Shown here one piece after another: positions 5,317 through 10,458 of a DNA stretch of 10,458 nucleotides. The DNA is taken from NCBI GenBank assembly GCA_003162615.1, contig PMNG01000161.1, positions 1 to 10,458 on the forward strand, given 5' to 3'. Origin of the DNA: Methanothrix sp. GTDB lineage: Archaea > Halobacteriota > Methanosarcinia > Methanotrichales > Methanotrichaceae. The translations under genes and the position numbers were made by a program. The first letter of the stretch is position 1. The number at the start of each line of letters is the position of its first letter. Under the pieces are notes generated by a model. It searched no databases. It was given only the letters and a program-made list of their open reading frames with translations, and was not told where the DNA came from.

Positions 5317-8300
5317 TCAATGCGTGGTGGGTATGCTCGGCAGCTTCAGGGATTTGACGAACATATTCTGGCCTTCGACGTCCTTAGAGACATAGGCCAG
5401 CCAGTATAATCCATCGGTGGGGCTGTAGGCAAAGGTTGCTGATGTCATGACGCCTGTTGCCGTCAATGCATCGGTGCTGTCTATGGGCTTCCAGTTACTG
5501 TCGAACCTGTTGATGTAAACGTCGTAGTTTGCGCCCTTCTTCGAGCTGTACAGGAGATTGAACGCACCACTTGTGTAGTTCAGCGATGGGTAGTCCTGAT
5601 CTGAAGTGTCTGTGGTAATCTGTCTAGTATCCAAGTAGTTCAGGTTCTCGTCAAACCTCTTTACGAAGATTTCCAGATTCCCCGTTTCCCTGGAGACATA
5701 GGCCACATAGAAGTTCGCGCCGTCGAAGGTTATCGATGGATGGTCCTGGTAAGTCTTGAGATCCGTTACCTGGACTCTGTCGACGAGGTTCCAGTTGGAA
5801 TCGAACCTCGATACAAAGATGTCACCGCCGTTGTCCGATCCTGTGTCCCAAGACTGGTAGGCCAAATAGAACTCATTGCCCATCTGAATGAGCGAGGGAG
5901 AGTCCTGATCGACTGGCGAGTCGGTAAGCTGCATGGTACCGATCAAGTTCAGGTTGGCGTCGAACTTCTTCAGGAAGATGTTCATGTTCCCGGTCTCGTT
6001 GGAGACGTATGCAACATAGTAGTTTCCGCCGGAGAAGATCACCGACGGTGAGTTCTGGTAGGCCGTATCATTGGTAGCCCAAACATTCCCAGTCGAACTC
6101 CATAGTGGATCAAACTTTTGGAGGAAAATGTCTCCGTTATTGCTGTTGCCCTGATCCAATGATTGATAGGCCATTAGATAGCCTTCACCCGTGTATACTA
6201 AGGAAGGCTTATCCTTTGGTGCGGGACCAAATGTTATTTTTTTGACGGTTGCTGGATTGGAAAGAGAGAAAGTCCGGCCTAGGGCACTATCATACCCGTT
6301 CGGTCCGGCATTCCACCCATCCCTTGCGTAGACATAGACTGTGTAGTTCCCAGCATCGGAGGGCTTATCCGTCCAAATCCAGACGTTGTTGTAGGACCAG
6401 TCCTGGACATTCTTCCAAGCATTTCCTGTGGACGGCCCCCTCAGCCAGAACCTGTAAAGGATGGGTTCAGTCTCGGGGTCCGATGCTGTGGCAGTCCATC
6501 TTATTGGTATTCCAGCGTACTGGGGGCTGGAAAGGTCGGAATTCAAGCCTCTTATTTGAGGAGGCTTGTTGGACTGAAGCACCGTGTAGGCCATTCCAAG
6601 AGCACTGTCGTAACCATTAGGTCCTGCGTGCTTGCCGTCCCTTGCATAGACGTACACTGTGTAGTCACCGGCATTGGCTGGACTGGTGGTCCAGATCCAG
6701 ACGTTGTTGTAAGACCAGTCCTGGACTATCTGCCAGTTGTTTCCGGTGGACGGTCCCTTCAGCCAGAATCTGTACAAGGTCGGATCTCCGTCCGGATCTG
6801 TGGCTGTGGCCGTCCACCTTACCGGCAATCCCCCTGGCAATGGACTTAGCTTGTCCGTAACTAGGCTGGTTAGCTGAGGCGGCAGGTCTGGAGGCAGGAT
6901 GGTGAAGAGCGAGGCTGCGTCATCATCAAATCCGTCCGGCCCAGCGTGGAATCCATCCCGTACCTGCACATCGACCTGGCTGGTGCCTGCATCTGCCAGA
7001 GACGTCATCCAGGTCCAGGTATTGTCTGTGGACCAGTCGCGGGCCATTCTCCAGAACCCTCCCGTAGAGGGTCCCTTCAGCCAGTACTTGAAGAAGATCG
7101 GGTCTCCATTCGGATCGACTGCATTGGTCGCCAACCTGATGGTGGCTCCGGCAGGTTGCGGGCTTTGCGCGCTTGTACCTACGCTGGTTATCGTCGGCGG
7201 TTGGTTCAATCCAACGATCAGGTAATCAGCGACCGCAAAGTCGTCCCAGCCGTTGGTACCGGCATGGTTACCATCCCTGACGATTACCAGGATCTCGCTA
7301 GCGCCAACATCCAGCGGAGATGTTCTCCAAATCCATCTGGAGTTCCTAGTCCAACCGGTCATGTCCTGCCAGAAACCACCAGTCTCCGGACCTCTTAGGA
7401 AATACCTGTAGAGTATCTGATCCCCATCGGGATCATGGGCAACGGTGGTCCACTTGATCCAGCTTCCAGCATACTGAGGAACAGGCCTGTCCGCAAACAA
7501 GAAGTCCACCACAGGCGGCCTGTTGGCCTGAGTTAGGGCGTAGCTTGCTGTCGCGCGAGCGTCAGAGCTGGAGGGATGCTTTCCGTCGGTTATTCTTACC
7601 TCAACCTGGTAGGTTCCAGGCTGACCGCCCGCTGATCCGGTGTACCAGGTCCAGACGTTGTTGTTCATGTACCCGGTGTCCACAAGAATGCTCCCTCCCG
7701 GGTTTCTAAGGATGAACCTGAACTTCAGGGCATCCCCGTTGGGGTCTGTGGCACTGGCGGTCCAAGTCACAACAGTACCAACCTTCTGTGGGCTGGCCGG
7801 GAACGGCGTCAAGGTTGGGTTGATCGGCGGCGGGTTGTAGTTGCCGAAGTCAATCCCCACCCTGCTTTCACCAGACGCTAGGAGCAGTGTGTAAACTCCG
7901 CCGCTGGGCAGCGTCTGCGTCCAGGATGGCTGAACCGATTCCCCCACGATATAGCTTCCCGGAACCAGGTTAGTGAAGCTGTACCAGCCTTGGGCATTAG
8001 TGGTTGTGGTTCTGATAACTGTGTTATTGGACGCGTTCTTCAGCAGTATCGTCCAACCCGGCAAGCCCGGATCTCCATTATTCACTCCGTTGTTGTTCAG
8101 GTCGTTGAACTTCATCCCCCAGATGGAAGCTGTGCCTGGCGTATTCACAACCCGGTTGCCGAAGTTCTGGTTCGCAACATCGCTTGATCCGAGGTTTACC
8201 GTGTAGGTTCCAGCACCGGATGGTATTGTCTGTGTCCATCCGGGCCTGGACAGCTCACTGATCTTGTAGGTGCCGGGGGCCAGGTGATCGAAGACGTACG

Positions 8301-10458
8301 AGCCGTCTGAGGCCGTGTTGACGGTGCGGGTAATGTGAATCCCGTGGAATGCAGTAGTTCCATCTAGCACTATGCCCCATCCGGATACACCCTCACCTGA
8401 ATCCATTACGCCATTGTTGTTTACGTCGTTGAACTTCGCTCCGGAGATGGAGTGAGTCCCTGCTAATCCGAAGTTAGCGTGGAGTACCACGGAGGTTGTG
8501 ATGGTAACAGTTATAGAGGACGTAGTAGTCAGGACGAAGCCGCCAGATGGCGGATCGTTGATAGTGTAGGTTCCTTGTACCAGGTTATTGAAGATGTATC
8601 CTCCATCCTGCCCTGTAGTGGCTGTAGCTATCTCTTTGCCGTTATCAAGTAGAGTGACGGTCTGTCCCGGGATTCCGGGTTCGTCCTTGTCCTGCACTCC
8701 ATTGCCGTTAAGGTCGTAATACTTCATGCCCGAGATGGACAGGTTGCCCTTGTTGCCGAAGTCCATGCCTGAAACGTCGGCGTTCTTCAGATTTACCGAG
8801 TAAGAGCCACCAGCAGGAAGGGTCTGGACCCAGCCGCTTTGGAGCACCTCGCTTAGAGTGTAGGTTCCCTGAGCCAGTTTTCCGAATGCATAAAAACCAT
8901 CAGCGGTCGTGTCGGTGACGTTGATCACGTTGCCGTTCTGGGCCAACTGGATCCTCCAGCCAGACTGGCCAGGATCATCTGCATCCTTCTTTCCGTTGCC
9001 GTTCAGATCCTGGAAGGCAGTGCCGGTGATCGACCAGGAGCCTGCGCTGTTGCCGAAGTCCTTACCTGTGACGTCCGCGTCTTTCAGGCTGACGGAGTAG
9101 GACCCGCTGGACGGAGCTGTCTGCGTCCATCCTTTCTGAGCCACCTCGCTTAGTACATAATCTCCCGGAGTAAGGTTCTCGAATTTGTATGAGCCGTCCG
9201 CAGCAGTGATCACGGTCTTGATCACTTTTCCTGCTGGCTGCTCCAGATTGATGGTCCAGCCGGCCAGGCCCGGTTCTCCGTCATTTATTCCATTGGCGTT
9301 CAGGTCGTTGAACTTCTTTCCTGAAATTGAAAATGTGACCGCCTTGTTTCCGAAGTTCACGTCGCTCACATCGGAGCTTGCCAAGGTGACTTTTTGTGAT
9401 CCACCAGCTGGAGCTGTGCCCGACCATCCAGTCTGCGGAACCTCGCTTACTGTATAAGCTCCAGGCACAAGGTCCTCAAACCTGTAAGATCCGTCCTGCC
9501 CGGTCAGGGTGCTGACGTCGCTACCATCTGGTTTAGTGAGTTTGACCGTCCAGCCAGCCAGACCGGTCTCTCCCGAATCCTTTACACCGTTGCCGTTTAC
9601 GTCGTTGAACTTCACTCCGGAGATGTTCCTTGAGATCTCCTTGATGGTGAACATAGCGACTTGTTCGCCGTCAAAGCTGTCCTCCTTGGAATGATTGCCG
9701 TCTCTCACCCACACCCTTACCTGACTGGTGCCTACGTCGGATTTGGACGTGGTCCACGTCCAGGAGCTGGCATCCGACCAATCAGTCTCGGGCTTCCAGG
9801 ACCCTGCCGTGGAGGGCCCGTTCAGGAAGAACCTGTAGAGAATCTTGTCTTTCTCCGGGTCGGTGGCATTGGCCGTCCAGATTATGGACGTACCAGGAGT
9901 CTGCGGGCTGAGCTTGTCCGGAACGATACTATTCACAACCGGCGAAAGGTTAACTGTTGCCGTAGGGGCCAAAGCAGGCTTTGCCGGAGTAACGTTTATC
10001 GCAGGCGTCACATTGGTTGGCGCTGGCTTTGTCTCGTTGATAGCTGGCGGTTTAGTCTCATTAATGGCGGGCGGTTTGGTTTCATTGACGGCAGCCGGTA
10101 TAGCCTTTGGCGTCGGTGCAGTTGCATTTATGGTGTAATCTACTGTAGCGTTACCATCCGAGCCCTCAGGGCCAGCATGTTTGCCGTCCCTGACCCAAAC
10201 TCTTACTTGGCTTGTGCCCACGTCGGATTTGGACGTGGTCCACGTCCAGGAGCTGGCATCCGACCAATCAGTCTCGGCCTTCCAGGACCCTGCCGTGGAG
10301 GGCCCGTTCAGGAAGAACCTGTAGAGGATCTTGTCCTTCTCTGGGTCGGTAGCATTGACGGTCCAGATTATGGATGTGCCTGGTATCTGTGGGCTGAGCT
10401 TGTCCGGAACGATACTATTCACAACCGGCGAAAGGTTAACTGTTGCCGTAGGGGCCAA
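5317..10458 (-). CDS. Giant multidomain surface protein (PKD-like/SdrD-like/propeller), 5' end beyond the window
   Basis: This gene is partial: the frame is still open at the right edge, and the TTG there is an internal Leu codon (the same L-A-P-T-A-T recurs at residue 163), not a start. The visible 1713 residues, numbered from the edge, hold a PKD-like module (1-111), a Pro/Thr/Asn linker (112-162), a second near-identical module (163-272), six SdrD/CnaB-type beta domains (278-873), five further PKD-like modules (about 879-1400) and a propeller-like repeat domain (1401-1713). I see no cysteine. Sequons are frequent. The C-terminus ends in polar residues, with no transmembrane helix, LPXTG or PGF-CTERM motif, so any signal peptide and anchor must lie in the missing N-terminal part. 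The SdrD domains carry D-x-N-x-N-G-x-x-D loops, probably calcium-binding. The likely role is a stalk-like adhesin or envelope/matrix protein that displays the propeller at its tip. This is inferred from architecture, and the ligand is unknown. The gene converges on the secreted-protein gene. Confidence 0.93.
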   Translation of the reverse strand: MAPTATVNLSPVVNSIVPDKLSPQIPGTSIIWTVNATDPEKDKILYRFFLNGPSTAGSWKAETDWSDASSWTWTTSKSDVGTSQVRVWVRDGKHAGPEGSDGNATVDYTINATAPTPKAIPAAVNETKPPAINETKPPAINETKPAPTNVTPAINVTPAKPALAPTATVNLSPVVNSIVPDKLSPQTPGTSIIWTANATDPEKDKILYRFFLNGPSTAGSWKPETDWSDASSWTWTTSKSDVGTSQVRVWVRDGNHSKEDSFDGEQVAMFTIKEISRNISGVKFNDVNGNGVKDSGETGLAGWTVKLTKPDGSDVSTLTGQDGSYRFEDLVPGAYTVSEVPQTGWSGTAPAGGSQKVTLASSDVSDVNFGNKAVTFSISGKKFNDLNANGINDGEPGLAGWTINLEQPAGKVIKTVITAADGSYKFENLTPGDYVLSEVAQKGWTQTAPSSGSYSVSLKDADVTGKDFGNSAGSWSITGTAFQDLNGNGKKDADDPGQSGWRIQLAQNGNVINVTDTTADGFYAFGKLAQGTYTLSEVLQSGWVQTLPAGGSYSVNLKNADVSGMDFGNKGNLSISGMKYYDLNGNGVQDKDEPGIPGQTVTLLDNGKEIATATTGQDGGYIFNNLVQGTYTINDPPSGGFVLTTTSSITVTITTSVVLHANFGLAGTHSISGAKFNDVNNNGVMDSGEGVSGWGIVLDGTTAFHGIHITRTVNTASDGSYVFDHLAPGTYKISELSRPGWTQTIPSGAGTYTVNLGSSDVANQNFGNRVVNTPGTASIWGMKFNDLNNNGVNNGDPGLPGWTILLKNASNNTVIRTTTTNAQGWYSFTNLVPGSYIVGESVQPSWTQTLPSGGVYTLLLASGESRVGIDFGNYNPPPINPTLTPFPASPQKVGTVVTWTASATDPNGDALKFRFILRNPGGSILVDTGYMNNNVWTWYTGSAGGQPGTYQVEVRITDGKHPSSSDARATASYALTQANRPPVVDFLFADRPVPQYAGSWIKWTTVAHDPDGDQILYRYFLRGPETGGFWQDMTGWTRNSRWIWRTSPLDVGASEILVIVRDGNHAGTNGWDDFAVADYLIVGLNQPPTITSVGTSAQSPQPAGATIRLATNAVDPNGDPIFFKYWLKGPSTGGFWRMARDWSTDNTWTWMTSLADAGTSQVDVQVRDGFHAGPDGFDDDAASLFTILPPDLPPQLTSLVTDKLSPLPGGLPVRWTATATDPDGDPTLYRFWLKGPSTGNNWQIVQDWSYNNVWIWTTSPANAGDYTVYVYARDGKHAGPNGYDSALGMAYTVLQSNKPPQIRGLNSDLSSPQYAGIPIRWTATASDPETEPILYRFWLRGPSTGNAWKNVQDWSYNNVWIWTDKPSDAGNYTVYVYARDGWNAGPNGYDSALGRTFSLSNPATVKKITFGPAPKDKPSLVYTGEGYLMAYQSLDQGNSNNGDIFLQKFDPLWSSTGNVWATNDTAYQNSPSVIFSGGNYYVAYVSNETGNMNIFLKKFDANLNLIGTMQLTDSPVDQDSPSLIQMGNEFYLAYQSWDTGSDNGGDIFVSRFDSNWNLVDRVQVTDLKTYQDHPSITFDGANFYVAYVSRETGNLEIFVKRFDENLNYLDTRQITTDTSDQDYPSLNYTSGAFNLLYSSKKGANYDVYINRFDSNWKPIDSTDALTATGVMTSATFAYSPTDGLYWLAYVSKDVEGQNMFVKSLKLPSIPTTH
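5320..6258 (-). repeat. C-terminal six-repeat propeller-like domain of the giant protein
   Basis: Residues 1401-1713 contain six repeats marked by P-S (P1418, P1471, P1521, P1574, P1624 and a degenerate sixth near 1672), then a Y-x-x-A-Y-x-S strand, an I-F-x-x-x-F-D strand and a D-Q-D/Q-N-S turn into the next unit. The spacings alternate 53, 50, 53, 50 and about 49 residues. Repeats 1 and 3 share an AYQSxDxG...NGGDIF form (D-N-G-G or N-N-G before DIF). Repeats 2 and 4 share an AYVSxETGN...IF form. This suggests a six-bladed beta-propeller that arose by duplication of a two-blade unit. I do not see the S-x-D-x-G-x-x-W Asp-box of sialidases or any catalytic signature. Confidence 0.65.
6259..7824 (-). 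repeat. Five PKD-like (Y_Y_Y-like) modules, C-terminal block
   Basis: Five units of about 100-107 residues start near residues 879, 977, 1083, 1188 and 1294. The consensus runs N-x-P-P, S-P-Q-x-x-G, W-T-A-x-A-x-D-P-D-G-D, Y-R-F-W-L-x-G-P-S-T-G, W-x-x-x-x-D-W, W-x-W-x-T, D-A-G, V-R-D-G-x-H-A-G-P-x-G-x-D. The first (879-976) is the most divergent. Units four and five are the closest pair and share the whole D-W-S-Y-N-N-V-W-I-W-T stretch. The fold is presumably an Ig/PKD or Y_Y_Y-type beta-sandwich. A search is needed to choose the family. Confidence 0.75.
7840..9627 (-). repeat. Array of six SdrD/CnaB-type beta domains
   Basis: Six domains of about 95-108 residues begin near residues 278, 377, 476, 574, 670 and 778. 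Each opens with S-I-x-G-x-K-F-x-D-x-N-x-N-G-x-x-D and continues with G-x-x-G-W-x-I-x-L, D-G-x-Y-x-F-x-x-L-x-P-G-x-Y and S-E-x-x-x-x-G-W-x-Q-T-x-P. All but the fourth close with D-F-G-N or N-F-G-N. This is the SdrD B-like/prealbumin-like family used as stalks in bacterial and archaeal surface proteins. The D/N-rich loop is a probable calcium site. The fourth domain is atypical: it has N-D-P-P in place of S-E-V and lacks the Q-T-x-P segment and terminal F-G-N. The third has T-A-F where the others have K-F or K-Y. Confidence 0.88.
9631..9972 (-). repeat. Second N-terminal PKD-like module (copy B of the 486-bp unit)
   Basis: Residues 163-272 repeat residues 1-111 with a 162-residue (486-bp) step. 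At DNA level, 9905-9972 matches 10391-10458 exactly (68 bases). Bases 9734-9840 match 10220-10326 with a single difference at 9792. The copies diverge after V-R-D-G-x-H, where this one continues S-K-E-D-S-F-D-G-E and runs into the first SdrD domain. The near-identity points to recent duplication or gene conversion. Confidence 0.9.
10015..10086 (-). repeat. Short 24-bp repeats coding an NETKPPAI linker
   Basis: Three successive 24-bp units code for N-E-T-K-P-P-A-I, the third ending N-E-T-K-P-A-P-T (residues 125-148). They are followed by two N-V-T-P motifs. Five N-X-T sequons fall at residues 125, 133, 141, 149 and 155. The linker is probably extended, glycosylated and flexible between the two PKD-like modules. 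The units differ at synonymous positions, so they are not a fresh slippage product. Confidence 0.8.
10126..10458 (-). repeat. First visible PKD-like module (copy A), cut by the window edge
   Basis: The module covers residues 1-111 at the right edge and has the same consensus as the C-terminal block, with the Y-R-F-F-L-N-G-P-S-T-A-G-S-W variant shared only with copy B. Its first bases coincide with the window end exactly where the unit boundary of copy B falls, so more copies of the 486-bp unit may continue upstream. Confidence 0.85.

Noticed and set aside
5317..5346. LPSIP near the C-terminus as a possible sortase LPXTG-type signal
   Set aside because: The motif lacks T-G and is followed by only a few residues, with no hydrophobic segment or basic tail.
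5146..5409. Plus-strand frame of 87 codons whose ATG overlaps the stop of the secreted-protein gene (ATGA)
   Set aside because: It runs through the hairpin terminator and antisense into the 3' end of the giant gene, and its composition (WHHHAITIF and similar) resembles no protein. The overlap is probably chance.
9745..9761. Near-perfect palindrome GGACGTGGTCCACGTCC, repeated at 10231-10247
   Set aside because: It lies within the conserved W-T-W-T-T-S-K-S codons of the duplicated module. It is in both copies because the module was duplicated, so a regulatory role is not needed.
9845..10138. Plus-strand open frame of 97 codons with a hydrophobic Ala/Gly/Val repeat product
   Set aside because: It is the complement of the Pro/Thr-rich linker and PKD module. 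The apparent membrane-like repeats arise from reading the 24-bp linker repeats on the opposite strand.

Overview
The window looks like a piece of a euryarchaeal chromosome, most likely from a methanogen of the Methanosarcinales (a Methanothrix/Methanosaeta-type organism would fit). The firm evidence for Archaea is a complete gene for the large catalytic subunit (DP2) of the archaea-specific D-family DNA polymerase. The family-level placement is inference. It rests on moderate GC content and on large secreted proteins built from SdrD-like and PKD-like repeats that are rich in N-X-S/T sequons.

Region 1 (1-4076, plus strand) is an informational operon. An AT-rich leader of about 267 bases carries a 15-bp inverted repeat, plus a third copy of its right arm. 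It is followed by a small PPC/DUF296-domain gene that probably starts at TTG 268. Its stop overlaps the ATG of polC by one base (TGATG), so the two are probably translationally coupled. PolC is 1123 residues with no intein. Its N-x-D-G-D catalytic motif, three Cys4 zinc sites and C-terminal PCNA-binding box are all visible. A T7 run directly after the stop probably terminates the operon.

Region 2 (4077-4411) is a non-coding spacer. It contains four copies of a CAAYGACA motif, two related promoter-like elements about 100 bp apart, and a possible 14-codon reading frame between them.

Region 3 (4412-5149, plus strand) encodes a secreted, sequon-rich protein of 245 residues. Its body resembles a DNRLRE/CBM96 (disaggregatase-type) beta-sandwich.

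Region 4 (5150-5316) is the gap between convergent genes. It holds a perfect 7-bp hairpin with a T run on either strand, as expected for a bidirectional terminator.

Region 5 (5317-10458, minus strand) is the 3' part of a giant surface-protein gene that runs off the right edge of the window. The visible 1713 residues contain, in order: a PKD-like module, a short sequon-rich Pro/Thr linker, a nearly identical second PKD-like module, six SdrD/CnaB-type domains, five more PKD-like modules, and a C-terminal repeat domain of about 310 residues that looks like a six-bladed propeller. I see no cysteine in it. It and the secreted 245-residue protein are both probably cell-envelope or matrix proteins; a shared function is inference only. 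I found no RNA gene, CRISPR array or transposase.
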